64,000 nt of DNA from Veillonella sp. (GCF_018364065.1 NZ_JAGZMO010000001.1:248001-312000), one strand, 5' to 3'. Positions 26,391 to 35,520 are shown, numbered from the stretch's first letter. A program made the numbers and translations. Notes: generated by a model from the letters alone, not told the origin.

Positions 26391-27451
26391 TTTTTCTGTT
26401 TCAACCGTTCAATAGATTCTGTGAACGGCGCTTTTAAAACGCCTTCTTCCGTTATGATAGCCGAAACCAGCTCATGCGGGGTTACGTCAAAAGCCGGATT
26501 CAAGACGTCCACATCAGGAGGTGCTGTCAGAACGCCGCCGAAGTGTTTTACTTCCTCGTCACCGCGCATTTCAATAGGAATATCTTTCCCATCCTGCAAG
26601 GTGAAATCAAAGGTGCTGTACGGTGCAGCTACATAAAATGGAATATTATGTGCCTTCGCCGCCAATGCCACGCCGTAAGTGCCGATTTTATTGGCCACGT
26701 CACCGGCTGTGGTGATGCGGTCCGCGCCGACGATAACGGCGTCAATAAGTCCTTGCTGCATTGCGTATGCCGCCATATTATCAGTTAATAATGTAACCGG
26801 GATGCCATCGCGATGCAGTTCAAAAGCTGTTAAGCGGGCCCCTTGTAAAAGAGGTCTCGTTTCGTCCGCATACACCCGTTTCAACTGACCGTTTTGATGT
26901 AACTCGCGCACAACGCCCAGCGCCGTACCTAAGCCGGCTGTAGCCAATGCGCCCGCATTACAATGCGTCAGGATGCGAATATTTTCTTGCCCTTCAAACA
27001 AAGTGGCGCCCGCTTTGGCCATACATTTATTAAGTTGTACGTCTTCAAGCTCAATGGCGGTCGCTTCCGCTTCGATTAAACTGATCACTTCTGAAATGGA
27101 ATCGGCCTGATACACAATGCGATTCACGATGCGGTCAATCGCCCAGGCCAGGTTTACCGCTGTAGGGCGTGTATTTTTCAATTCTTCCGAATATTCAAGG
27201 AATAAAGACTTCTCCGCCGCCCCCGGTTCGGATGCTTTTGCTACCGCTTCTTTAGCCGCTAAAATTAAACCGTACGCCGCAGCCACACCGATAGCCGGAG
27301 CTCCGCGCACTCGCAATTTCTTAATGGCTTCGCCAACTTGTCGCCAATCTGTGCAGTGAATATACACTTCTTCGCCGGGAAGCTTTGTCTGATCCAATAA
27401 GATTAACTCTTCGCCGGTCCAGTTAATACTGCGCAATGGTTCGTTCATCAT
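26369..27451 (-). CDS. mtnA: S-methyl-5-thioribose-1-phosphate isomerase
   Basis: Converts methylthioribose-1-phosphate to methylthioribulose-1-phosphate in MTA salvage. Typical motifs: RGAPAIGVAAAYG, THCNAGALAT with the active cysteine, and VGADRIT with the active aspartate. The ATG overlaps the mtnP stop (ATGA). No further mtn genes (mtnB, mtnD, mtnK, mtnW) are in the window, so the fate of the product here is open. Confidence 0.95.
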   Translation of the reverse strand: MMNEPLRSINWTGEELILLDQTKLPGEEVYIHCTDWRQVGEAIKKLRVRGAPAIGVAAAYGLILAAKEAVAKASEPGAAEKSLFLEYSEELKNTRPTAVNLAWAIDRIVNRIVYQADSISEVISLIEAEATAIELEDVQLNKCMAKAGATLFEGQENIRILTHCNAGALATAGLGTALGVVRELHQNGQLKRVYADETRPLLQGARLTAFELHRDGIPVTLLTDNMAAYAMQQGLIDAVIVGADRITTAGDVANKIGTYGVALAAKAHNIPFYVAAPYSTFDFTLQDGKDIPIEMRGDEEVKHFGGVLTAPPDVDVLNPAFDVTPHELVSAIITEEGVLKAPFTESIERLKQKKGLDGVE

Positions 27452-28269
27452 AGAAGCTCTCCTTCTTTACCCAAGGCTACTTTAAATCCGCCGTATTCTT
27501 CAAGGCGATGATGAGACGGTAAATCTTCATTCGGATCGATTTTTTCAATGGTTCGTAAAATAAGCGCTTTAAACTTATCGCTCATTTCCTGCATAATATC
27601 CAGCACTTCCTGGTGAGTCAATTCGGTTGGTGAAATGCCTGCGGCAAAGTTAGTTACCATGGAAATAGTGGCATAAGCGATTTCCGCTTCGCCGGCCAAC
27701 ACAACTTCCGGTACATTTGTCATGCCGACAGTGTCCGCACCAAGCATGTGATACATCTTGATTTCAGCCGGTGTTTCAAAACGAGGGCCTTCTGTACATA
27801 CGTAGGTACCGCCATTGTGAATATCAATATTGAGCTCATGAGCGGCCTCTTCAATATGCGCGCGGATTTCCGGTGCATATGGATTGCCCACACCCAAGTG
27901 AACTACTTTCTTCCCGTTGCCGTCAAAGAATGTGTTGGCCCGAACTTTCGTAAAGTCCAGGAATTGGTCGATCAACACAAAATGACCGGGTTTGTAATTT
28001 TCATTTAAGGAGCCTACAGCTGTAGTAGACACAATCACTGTAACGCCTAATTTTTTAAGGCCCCAAATATTGGCACGATAATTAATCATGTGGGGCGGAA
28101 TGGAATGGTCCGAACCGTGGCGTGCCAGGAACACAACCTGCTTGCCTTTGTAGGACCCCTCTGTATAGGTAATCTCTCCATAAGGAGTATTCATAGTCTT
28201 CTTTTGAATATTTTCAAACATAGACGGATCGTATACACCGGTACCGCCAATTACTGCAATTATACCCAT
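27448..28269 (-). CDS. mtnP: S-methyl-5'-thioadenosine phosphorylase
   Basis: Phosphorolyses MTA to adenine and methylthioribose-1-phosphate, the substrate of MtnA. GIIAVIGGTGVYD at the N terminus and SLNENYKPGHFVLIDQ mark the PNP/MTAP family. I use ATG 28269 (GAGGTGA upstream, 273 residues, normal length) although the frame is open up to 28374 through the leader hairpin. The leader has a promoter-like element followed within about 20 bases by a terminator hairpin. Confidence 0.93.
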   Translation of the reverse strand: MGIIAVIGGTGVYDPSMFENIQKKTMNTPYGEITYTEGSYKGKQVVFLARHGSDHSIPPHMINYRANIWGLKKLGVTVIVSTTAVGSLNENYKPGHFVLIDQFLDFTKVRANTFFDGNGKKVVHLGVGNPYAPEIRAHIEEAAHELNIDIHNGGTYVCTEGPRFETPAEIKMYHMLGADTVGMTNVPEVVLAGEAEIAYATISMVTNFAAGISPTELTHQEVLDIMQEMSDKFKALILRTIEKIDPNEDLPSHHRLEEYGGFKVALGKEGELL

Positions 28270-28302
28270 TATGTCACCTCTTCGTTTTGAATACGTTCTA
28301 AA

Positions 28303-28335
28303 CAAAAAAATTCTCCAGGGCAAGCCTGGAGAATT
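28303..28335 (-). terminator. Terminator hairpin in mtnP leader
   Basis: An 11-bp stem AATTCTCCAGG/CCTGGAGAATT (28309-28319 with 28325-28335), then seven T on the minus strand. It lies between the predicted promoter and the mtnP ribosome site, so it can act as an attenuator, or as the terminator of the hslO transcript. Confidence 0.88.
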
Positions 28336-28362
28336 TACACCATAGTAGTGCCTGTCTATATT

Positions 28363-28371
28363 ATTGTACCA
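28363..28371 (-). promoter_or_regulatory. Predicted extended -10 promoter before mtnP
   Basis: Minus strand TGGTACAAT (extended -10). No good -35 is seen at 16-18 bases. Confidence 0.5.
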
Positions 28372-28418
28372 CATTACGCTTAATTACGTTATGTCTTACT
28401 TTTTGTAAATCAAAGTCA

Positions 28419-28546
28419 TTAAGAAATTTTTTAACTTCTAATGAACCTCTCATTAGCTCTTGGGAAAGCCTATTTCTTTCATTAACCTATAACAGACTCG
28501 CATCCGTCATTAGCCCTTAGACGAACTTGTTTCTTTATTAGCTCTT
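28419..28546 (-). repeat. Stop-spanning 28-bp tandem array at hslO 3' end, 4-5 copies
   Basis: The last codons and stop of hslO (CTAAGAGCTAATAA, stop TTA on plus at 28538) recur as CTAAGGGCTAATGA (28510), ATAGGTTAATGA (28482), CCAAGAGCTAATGA (28453) and a weak fifth (28419). The double stop TAATRA is the best-kept part. The first three stops lie in three different frames. Confidence 0.85.
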
Positions 28547-29419
28547 AGGCTGACTTGCTTCTTTGAACAACTGTTTCAATTCGTCACGAGTGAAATGATA
28601 TTTTTCATTGCAATAATGACAAACAAGTTCAGTTGTTTCATCTTCCAAGAGATCCTTCTTGTCTTTATCAGTCAAGGTCATGAGCACGCCTTCGAAACGT
28701 TCACGGCTGCAAGTACACTGGAATCGAACATCCCCTTCGTAAACTTTCTCAACAGTAAGTCCGCCTAATACGCGTTCAACCAAACCTTCAGCATCAGGAT
28801 GCGTTTCCAAGTACTTGGAAATTGGACCCAATTCGTTAATGTTGGCTTCTACTTGCGCCAATGCTTCATCAGTAGCATCAGGCAATGCCTGTACGAGGAA
28901 ACCGCCGGCCGCTTTTGTTGTCTGATCTGTGTCTACCAACACACCGAGACTGATGGTAGCCGGAATCTGTTCGGACGTGTACAAGTAGTACGCCAAGTCT
29001 TCCGCGATTTCACCGGTTTGGATTGGGCTTTGGGATGTATAATCCTGACGGAGTTTAGTAAAACGAGTTACTTTTACATCACCATTATGACCTACCGCTG
29101 CGCCTACGTCTAATTTACCGGCATACTTCAAAGGTACGTCTACATGAGGATTATCTACATAACCGCGCACTGTATTATTGCTGAACGCATCTACGTGAAC
29201 GACGCCTAAAGGACCGTCCCCTTGAATGCGCAAGCTTACGTTTTCTTCGTTTTTAAAATCACCGGCCATAAGCAGAGCACCGGTCATTGTACGACCTAAT
29301 GCGGCTGTGGCAACTGGCGACAAATCGTGACGCACACGCGCTTCTTCCACTGTATCTCTTGTAACTGCAACGGCCATACGAACGCCTTCTTTCGTCGTAT
29401 AGCGACAAATTTTATCCAT
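28538..29419 (-). CDS. hslO: Hsp33 redox-activated chaperone
   Basis: Cytoplasmic holdase switched on when oxidative stress releases its zinc. The C-terminal zinc center is visible as FQCTCSRE and LVCHYCNEK (CxC and CxxC), and the N-terminal RYTTKEGVRMAVAVTRDTV is typical. Length 293 is normal. The long spacer upstream holds AT-rich, loosely repetitive sequence. The 3' end is repeated in tandem. Confidence 0.95.
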   Translation of the reverse strand: MDKICRYTTKEGVRMAVAVTRDTVEEARVRHDLSPVATAALGRTMTGALLMAGDFKNEENVSLRIQGDGPLGVVHVDAFSNNTVRGYVDNPHVDVPLKYAGKLDVGAAVGHNGDVKVTRFTKLRQDYTSQSPIQTGEIAEDLAYYLYTSEQIPATISLGVLVDTDQTTKAAGGFLVQALPDATDEALAQVEANINELGPISKYLETHPDAEGLVERVLGGLTVEKVYEGDVRFQCTCSRERFEGVLMTLTDKDKKDLLEDETTELVCHYCNEKYHFTRDELKQLFKEASQPKS

Positions 29420-29631
29420 ATGAAAACCTCACTTTTCTTTACTTAAATAATCTTCAAAATATTTAATGTACTTAAACGAATTAAGCTGCTTAAATGACTC
29501 AATGAGGCTAACCGATCCATATCAATCAGGCTGTATAAGCAATTTAAGTGACTTAATTCAAACTTGATTTAGGCCCTGTTATATTGCGTAACAGGGCCCG
29601 GAATTAACAAAATATATGTACTTATAGCTGA
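29420..29631. other. Spacer between ribH and hslO with a stem-loop
   Basis: A 10-bp stem GGCCCTGTTA/TAACAGGGCC (29572-29598) lacks a T run on either strand, so it is a weak terminator candidate for the riboflavin operon. The rest is AT-rich with many loose copies of ACTTAAA and nothing else recognised. Confidence 0.5.
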
Positions 29632-30090
29632 TTAGATTTGTTCCAACAAGTTAACCATTTCGATGGCACCCATTGCACAGTCAAAGCCTTTGTTGCCTGC
29701 TTTAGTGCCGGCACGTTCGATAGCCTGTTCAATATTTTCCGTTGTAATAACACCGAACATTACAGGCACACCGGTTTCAAGGCTTACATGAGCAATGCCT
29801 TTGGATACTTCACTGCACACATAGTCATAGTGTGTAGTGGATCCGCGAATTACCGCGCCTACGCAGATAACAGCATCGTATTTACCGCTCTGAGCGGCTT
29901 TTTTTGCAATTAAAGGAATTTCAAATGCGCCCGGTACCCAAATTGTGGTCACATCTTCTTCCTTAACGTCATGACGCAATAAAGCATCCATAGCGCCGCT
30001 GATTAATTTAGATGTAATAAACTCGTTGAAACGGGAGCCAACGATTGCAAAACGTTTACCTGTGCCTAATAATTTACCTTCTCTTACCAT
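29632..30090 (-). CDS. ribH: 6,7-dimethyl-8-ribityllumazine synthase
   Basis: Condenses ribityl-aminouracil with dihydroxybutanone phosphate. Motifs VGSRFNEFIT, WVPGAFEIPLIAKK and ICVGAVIRGSTTHYDYV are typical. Start ATG 30090 (GGAGG upstream) is preferred to in-frame TTG 30105 and ATG 30102, giving 152 residues. Last gene of the FMN-riboswitch-controlled operon. Confidence 0.95.
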   Translation of the reverse strand: MVREGKLLGTGKRFAIVGSRFNEFITSKLISGAMDALLRHDVKEEDVTTIWVPGAFEIPLIAKKAAQSGKYDAVICVGAVIRGSTTHYDYVCSEVSKGIAHVSLETGVPVMFGVITTENIEQAIERAGTKAGNKGFDCAMGAIEMVNLLEQI

Positions 30091-30105
30091 GATATCCTCC
30101 ATCAA

Positions 30106-31302
30106 TTAATATAAATGACCCATTTTTTCTTTTTTAGTTTGTAAGTACGAAGCATTCACGCTGTTCGCTTTGATGATTACAGGAACGCGTTTATGTACAT
30201 CGATGCCCCAATGTTCAAGGCTGGTGCGTTTTAACGGATTATTCGTTAAAAGCTGTACGCTCTTAATGCCCAGGAAGCGGATAATCTGTGCCGCCAAAGA
30301 GTATTCGCGCATATCAGGCGGGAAGCCTAATTTCACATTCGCTTCTACTGTGTCGAGGCCTTGTTCCTGCAACGCATAGGCTTTAATCTTGTTCGTCAAG
30401 CCGATGCCGCGACCTTCCTGACGCATATACACCACTACACCGCGACCTTCTTTTTCAATGGTACGCAACGCATTGTGAAGTTGTGCACCACAGTCACATC
30501 GTTTCGATGCGAACACATCGCCGGTTAAACATTCGGAGTGCACGCGAACCAATACGTCTTCACCATCAGCTACATCGCCTTTAACGATAGCTAAATGTTC
30601 TTTGTGATCCAAGTAGTTTTTGAATACTAAAATTTTAAAATCGCCGAATTCTGTAGGTAAATTGGATTCCGCAGCCAGTTGAATGATAGGCTCATGCAAT
30701 TTACGGTATTCAATAAGTTCTGCCACAGAGGCAATCTTCAAATCATGTTTTTCAGCAAATACCAATAAGTCATCAAGACGAGCCATGTTGCCGTCGTCTT
30801 TCGTGATTTCACAGATTACGGATGCTTCGCGAAGGCCCGCCAAACGGCAAAGGTCTACCGATGCTTCTGTATGGCCCTGACGCACTAACACGCCGCCTTC
30901 TTTGTACTGCAATGGGAATACATGACCCGGACGACGGAAATCTTCCGGTTTTGCATCCGCGTCAAGCATGTGGCGAATCGTAAGGGCACGTTCATAAGGA
31001 GAAACGCCGGTTGTAGTATCCACATGGTCTACTGTAACCGTAAAGGCCGTTTCGTGGTTATCTGTATTCTTTTCCACCATCTGGAAAATGCCGAGACGGT
31101 CCAAATCTTCCTTCTTCATTGGTGTACAAACGATACCGCGCGCTTCTTTTACCATGAAGTTAATATTTTCACGGTTTGCAAATTCGGCGGCAATTACCAG
31201 GTCACCTTCGTTTTCGCGACTTTCATCGTCAACGATAATTACCGGTTTACCAACTTTAATATCTTCTAATACTTCTTCAATCGTATTTAACATACGTCCC
31301 AT
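30106..31302 (-). CDS. ribBA: DHBP synthase / GTP cyclohydrolase II fusion
   Basis: Bifunctional riboflavin enzyme. N-terminal RibB domain (about 1-200) with DDESRENEGDL, and C-terminal RibA domain with zinc cysteines in ECLTGDVFASKRCDCGAQ and the catalytic RQEGRGIGL. It makes both starting compounds of riboflavin. ATG 31302 has GGAG nine bases upstream; a second in-frame ATG follows at codon 4. Lies between ribE and ribH. Confidence 0.95.
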   Translation of the reverse strand: MGRMLNTIEEVLEDIKVGKPVIIVDDESRENEGDLVIAAEFANRENINFMVKEARGIVCTPMKKEDLDRLGIFQMVEKNTDNHETAFTVTVDHVDTTTGVSPYERALTIRHMLDADAKPEDFRRPGHVFPLQYKEGGVLVRQGHTEASVDLCRLAGLREASVICEITKDDGNMARLDDLLVFAEKHDLKIASVAELIEYRKLHEPIIQLAAESNLPTEFGDFKILVFKNYLDHKEHLAIVKGDVADGEDVLVRVHSECLTGDVFASKRCDCGAQLHNALRTIEKEGRGVVVYMRQEGRGIGLTNKIKAYALQEQGLDTVEANVKLGFPPDMREYSLAAQIIRFLGIKSVQLLTNNPLKRTSLEHWGIDVHKRVPVIIKANSVNASYLQTKKEKMGHLY

Positions 31303-31316
31303 TTACATCGGCTCCT

Positions 31317-32030
31317 TTACATAAACCCTTTCGAGGCTAACCAGTCCATAGTTATGCCTGCGGTTTGCTTATTTTTATTACTATCATCGGCTACGTTACG
31401 CTGTGCGTCGCCTTCCACTGACTTCGTCTGCGAAGATCCGCTGAAATCAGTTAAGAAGTGGCGTATGTAACGACCGGCTATATCAGTTTCCAGATTAACA
31501 ACGGTTCCCTCCCGGGCCGTTGCTAAAATCGTATTGGCAATGGTATGTGGAATAATGGAAATCTCAAAATAGGAGGCTTCCCGTTTCGATACAGTCAAGC
31601 TTGCTCCGTCCACCGCTACAGACCCTTTATAAATGATGTAGTCCAATACATCCGGGGTTGTTTCAATAGTAAATACAACGGAGTTGCCCACATGGCGCAC
31701 CGCCTTGATGCGGCCCATGCCGTCCACGTGGCCTGCCACCATATGTCCGCCGAAGCGGCCGTTTGCCGCCATAGCCCGTTCCAGATTAACGGCGGAACCG
31801 GCTTTCAAATTGTGAAGCGTCGTCATCTTTACCGACTCCGGCATCACATCGGCGCTGAACTGGCGTCCCTTATATTCCGTTACGGTCAAACATACACCGT
31901 TAACGGAAATGGAGCAACCGATCTCCATATCGTCGAATATTTTTTGCCCTTCAATAGTGAGCCGCAATGACGGTCCGGTGTGACGAATACTAACCACATG
32001 TCCCACTTCTTCAATAATTCCTGTGAACAT
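31317..32030 (-). CDS. ribE: Riboflavin synthase, alpha chain
   Basis: Dismutates two lumazines to riboflavin. Two lumazine-binding repeats: the first opens MFTGIIEEVG and the second covers about 98-190 (VAGHVDGMGRI onwards). The protein has 237 residues, some 25 more than usual; the extra is a polar, low-complexity C-terminal tail. Its ATG overlaps the ribD stop region. Confidence 0.94.
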   Translation of the reverse strand: MFTGIIEEVGHVVSIRHTGPSLRLTIEGQKIFDDMEIGCSISVNGVCLTVTEYKGRQFSADVMPESVKMTTLHNLKAGSAVNLERAMAANGRFGGHMVAGHVDGMGRIKAVRHVGNSVVFTIETTPDVLDYIIYKGSVAVDGASLTVSKREASYFEISIIPHTIANTILATAREGTVVNLETDIAGRYIRHFLTDFSGSSQTKSVEGDAQRNVADDSNKNKQTAGITMDWLASKGFM

Positions 32031-33229
32031 TATGTGTCACTCCTTTCCTGTTGATACGCTTCAATTCGTACATTATTATCGATGAGTTCCACAGTTTTAA
32101 ACTGTAAAACCGGTGCGTCCTTTAAATAATCCACGCCTTCACCGGCCATGGCGCTCAAAGCGTCTTTACCGCCGATGAGTATATTACCTATGTAAGTAAT
32201 GATTTTATTGAACAGATTGGCTTTTACGAAGGCGGAAATAATACGGCTGCCACCTTCAACGAGAATCGATGTGTAACCGATTTCACCGGCAATCTGCAAA
32301 AATTCTTCTATGTCTACATGGCCGTCGTGCCCATTCACTACATGCACCAGAGCACCTGCCCTTTGAAGTCGTTCGATTTCATGGGCCTCACAACGGTCAC
32401 TTACAAATATATGAACCTTGCGGCTCTGTTCATTACTAAGACCTTTTAAAAGATTGGCATCTGTAGGCGTACGCCCCAAGCTGTCCAGCACAAGCACATC
32501 CGGCTGGTGTACCTTTACAGCCGTTTCAGCCGGCAAACCGGACGTTACATCAGCACCATACGCAGTAAGGCCTTTCGTGAGTGCCGCCTCAACCTCTTCA
32601 TAAGACACCCGCGCCGTTAGCGTAGGATTATCTGCCAATACGGTGCCGATTCCTACCACAATGGCATCATGGGTGGCACGAAGAATGTGCCCGTCACGGC
32701 GAGCCATCTCATTCGTAATCCACTGTGATTCACCGGTTCGGGTGGCAATTTTGCCGTCCAGACTCATGGCGGATTTCAAGGTTACAAAAGGGCGCTTTGT
32801 TTTAATATAAGAAAGAAAACCTTCAATCAATACGCTGCACTCTTTTTCTAAGACACCCGTGGTCACTTCAATACCGGCCGCTTTCAACATGGCAATGCCC
32901 TTGCCTGCGACCAAAGGATTCGTATCCACTACGCTCACAACCACTCGTGCTATGCCGGCTTCAATAACCCGCTTTGCACAAGGCGGTGTCTTGCCGTAAT
33001 GCGCGCAGGGTTCCAACGTTACATAAAGCGTGGCTCCCTTTGCCGCTTCACCGGCAGCTCGCAATGCATGTACTTCCGCATGAGGTTCTCCGGCCTTATG
33101 ATGATATCCTTCCCCTATAATGCGTCCGTCTTTTACAACAACGGCACCCACCATAGGATTCGGATATGTTTGTCCAACTGCTCTGGCCGCCAGGGTCATG
33201 GCCCGGGCCATATATTGCTCATCTGTCAT
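32030..33229 (-). CDS. ribD: Riboflavin deaminase-reductase
   Basis: Pyrimidine deaminase domain (about 1-145) with HAEVHAL and PCAHYGKTPPC zinc ligands, followed by a reductase domain with MSLDGKIATRTGESQWI. Performs the second and third steps of riboflavin synthesis. First gene of the operon; ATG 33229 has GAGGG upstream. Transcription is expected to be stopped at the terminator at 33299 when FMN binds the leader. Confidence 0.95.
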   Translation of the reverse strand: MTDEQYMARAMTLAARAVGQTYPNPMVGAVVVKDGRIIGEGYHHKAGEPHAEVHALRAAGEAAKGATLYVTLEPCAHYGKTPPCAKRVIEAGIARVVVSVVDTNPLVAGKGIAMLKAAGIEVTTGVLEKECSVLIEGFLSYIKTKRPFVTLKSAMSLDGKIATRTGESQWITNEMARRDGHILRATHDAIVVGIGTVLADNPTLTARVSYEEVEAALTKGLTAYGADVTSGLPAETAVKVHQPDVLVLDSLGRTPTDANLLKGLSNEQSRKVHIFVSDRCEAHEIERLQRAGALVHVVNGHDGHVDIEEFLQIAGEIGYTSILVEGGSRIISAFVKANLFNKIITYIGNILIGGKDALSAMAGEGVDYLKDAPVLQFKTVELIDNNVRIEAYQQERSDT

Positions 33230-33298
33230 AACATACCCTCAATAGTATCGCTAACATCACAACAATTTTTCGTCCATAAGGTATTTATGTAAAAGAAA

Positions 33299-33325
33299 AA
33301 GGACTATATTGCTATAGTCCTTGAA
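33299..33325 (-). terminator. Riboswitch terminator before ribD
   Basis: GGACTATA (33301-33308) pairs with TATAGTCC (33313-33320); the minus strand continues with a T-rich run. It is the expression platform between the FMN aptamer and ribD. Confidence 0.9.
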
Positions 33326-33385
33326 TTTACTTGCGGGCTACACGAACTCTCCCGGCCCCTTGCAGAACCAAGTATATTCATGTAC

Positions 33386-33560
33386 CTGTCTTTTCCCATC
33401 CAGACTGTACTGTCGGTCTCGGAATCACACCGAGTCAACCCATTTCAGGGCTTGCGGACTATCACCGCCGGTCAGGAATTGAATCTTACATCACGGAGAA
33501 TACTGTTATTACAGCCGTCACCACTAAATATGTAAGGATTCGCACCTTGCCTCAAAGACT
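33386..33560 (-). ncRNA. FMN riboswitch (RFN element) with enlarged stem
   Basis: Minus-strand signatures of the RFN aptamer are clear: GAGGCAAGGTG at the 5' side, CCGGCGGTGATAGTCCGC, a GATTCCGAGACCGACAG segment and TCTGGATGGGAAAAGA at the 3' side. At about 175 bases it is longer than usual because an extra hairpin of about 60 bases (33481-33541, GAATC...CTTACAT against ATGTAAG...ATTC) is inserted between the 5' strand of P2 and the CCGGCGG block. Confidence 0.93.
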
Positions 33561-33620
33561 ACTCTTTATTTAGTTAAAATTAAATTTATTTTTTTCAAAA
33601 GTAAATCTAATTCTGTATTG

Positions 33621-33649
33621 ATTATACTCTCAATTAGCAAAAAGTGCAA
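33621..33649 (-). promoter_or_regulatory. Promoter of the riboflavin operon
   Basis: Minus strand TTGCAC (33644-33649), 17-base spacer, TATAAT (33621-33626). It lies about 60 bases upstream of the FMN aptamer. Confidence 0.82.
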
Positions 33650-33719
33650 CCTCTGCCAATTAATTTGTCTTTATCAATAGTTTCTATCAATCCTATAGGT
33701 AAAGCGTTTATACCTTCAT

Positions 33720-35387
33720 TTACGCCTTATTTTCATTCTTCTGTACATAGTCAATTAAGTCTATATATTCAGGCTGCCACTTGATAGCGGTTACCAATGC
33801 CTTCACATCAGTACCGTCCACTGTAGCCAAGTTTTGTTTAATCGCTTCTTCCCCTACAGCAATGGCAATCGTTTCAGAGAATTCAGTCAACTTGGAAACA
33901 GGAGGAATTGTAGCCGCACCCGGTTTAGTGGTATCAATGATACCGCCCAAGGAATGAGCCGCTTTTGAAATCATCTGGTCGGACAATAACTTAGCACCTA
34001 CCGCAATAGCACCCAAGCCGAGACCCGGATAGATCAACGCATTGTTGGCCTGGCCGATATCATAGGTTACACCATTGTATGTTACAGGCTGAGCCGGAAT
34101 ACCGGTGGCTACCAAGGCACGACCGTCCGTCCATTTAATTAAATCTTCCGCTGTAGCTTCCGCCAATTCTGTAGGATTACTCAACGGGAAGATAATAGGA
34201 CGTTCTGTATGAGCCGCCATTTCTTTTACAATAGATTCTGTGAAAGCACCACCTACAGTGGACGTACCAACTAAGATTGTCGGATGAATGGCTTTTACAC
34301 AAGCTTCCAAAGTAGTCAATTCATCGCTGTTTGCAAATTCGCTGCGTTTTCTTGCAAATGGCTTTTGTTCCGGTGTTAAATCAGTCATATCGTCGAAAAG
34401 AAGGCCTTGTTTATCTACTAAGTAGAAATGCTTCATAGCTTCTTCTTTCGCCATACCCTGGTCGATGAATTCCTGAAGAATGCGGTTTGCAATGCCTGCA
34501 CCGGCTGTACCGGCGCCGAAGCACATATATACTTGATCATGTAGGGATTGACCGGAAATTTTCAAGCCCCCGAGAATGCCGGCCAAGGAAATAATCCCCG
34601 TACCTTCAATGTCATCATTGAATACGGTATATGTATCTTTATAGGCATTAAGAATATTAGCGGCATTGCTGCGGCCAAAGTCTTCAAAATGTAAGTATAA
34701 ATTAGAGAATAAGGTTTCCGCTGTTTTTACGAATTTATCTACAAAGCTGTAGTATGCATCGCCGGTAACGCGTTCGTGTTTGTTACCCAAGTATAAAGGA
34801 TCTTCCAATAATTCCTTGCGGTTTGTCCCTACATCCAGCACAACCGGTAATACTTTGCGAGGATCGATGCCGGCACCGGCTGTATATACCATCAACTTGC
34901 CGATGGAAATGCCTACGCCGTTGAGGCCCCAGTCGCCAATACCCAAGATAGCTTCCGCATCAGTAACTACGATAAGGTTAATGTCCTGATTACCTGCTGC
35001 ATGGCGCAATGATTCTTCAACGCCTTCAGGATCGTCAATAGATAAATATGCCGCATTCTGTGGCGTTGTATAGTAATGGCTGAAATTACGAATCGTATCG
35101 GCAATACATGGATCGTATACGATTGGCATAAACTCTTCCACATGTTCGCTGAATACTTTATAGAATAAGGTGCGGTTACGTCCGAAGATTTCCATGAGGA
35201 AATGTCGTTTCTCAACGTCATTAGCCTTAGCACTTACTTCTTCATATACCTGTTTAACTTGTTCATCAAGCGATTGAACGACAGGTGGAACGATACCTTT
35301 CAGACCGAAGAATTTACGTTCTTCTTCTGTAAAAGCCGTCCCTTTGTTTAAAAATGGATTATTAAGAATTTCGTACGCTTTTTTCAT
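33720..35387 (-). CDS. NAD-dependent malic enzyme (SfcA/malolactic family)
   Basis: Large-type malic enzyme of 555 residues, oxidatively decarboxylating malate to pyruvate, or by relatedness possibly a malolactic enzyme. Visible: FSHYYTTPQNAAYLSIDDPEG-like N domain, the metal site VFNDDIEGTG, the Rossmann FGAGTAGAGIA and FPLSNPTELAEA. Lactate and malate use are central in Veillonella metabolism. The leader carries an array of 13-bp repeats and the gene lies downstream of a divergent-looking but co-oriented AraC-type regulator separated by a terminator. Confidence 0.9.
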   Translation of the reverse strand: MKKAYEILNNPFLNKGTAFTEEERKFFGLKGIVPPVVQSLDEQVKQVYEEVSAKANDVEKRHFLMEIFGRNRTLFYKVFSEHVEEFMPIVYDPCIADTIRNFSHYYTTPQNAAYLSIDDPEGVEESLRHAAGNQDINLIVVTDAEAILGIGDWGLNGVGISIGKLMVYTAGAGIDPRKVLPVVLDVGTNRKELLEDPLYLGNKHERVTGDAYYSFVDKFVKTAETLFSNLYLHFEDFGRSNAANILNAYKDTYTVFNDDIEGTGIISLAGILGGLKISGQSLHDQVYMCFGAGTAGAGIANRILQEFIDQGMAKEEAMKHFYLVDKQGLLFDDMTDLTPEQKPFARKRSEFANSDELTTLEACVKAIHPTILVGTSTVGGAFTESIVKEMAAHTERPIIFPLSNPTELAEATAEDLIKWTDGRALVATGIPAQPVTYNGVTYDIGQANNALIYPGLGLGAIAVGAKLLSDQMISKAAHSLGGIIDTTKPGAATIPPVSKLTEFSETIAIAVGEEAIKQNLATVDGTDVKALVTAIKWQPEYIDLIDYVQKNENKA

Positions 35388-35455
35388 TGCTCAAACCTCC
35401 TAGTAAATAACAAACGAGCAAATACGTCATATTATTCTAAAACCATATAAACTAA

Positions 35456-35520
35456 ACATTAACACTGCACATTAAATCTAAACATTAAAACTAAACATTA
35501 AAACTAAACATTAAAGTTAA
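35456..35520 (-). repeat. 13-bp tandem array in malic enzyme leader, about 5 copies
   Basis: Minus-strand unit TTTTAATGTTTAG, three nearly perfect tandem copies followed by two diverged ones (ATTTAATGTGCAG, TGTTAATGTTTAG). The array ends about 70 bases before the ATG. Confidence 0.85.

Noticed and set aside
28270..28537. SAM-I riboswitch before mtnP
   Set aside because: The leader from the predicted promoter to the terminator is about 20 bases, and upstream sequence is the hslO repeat array.
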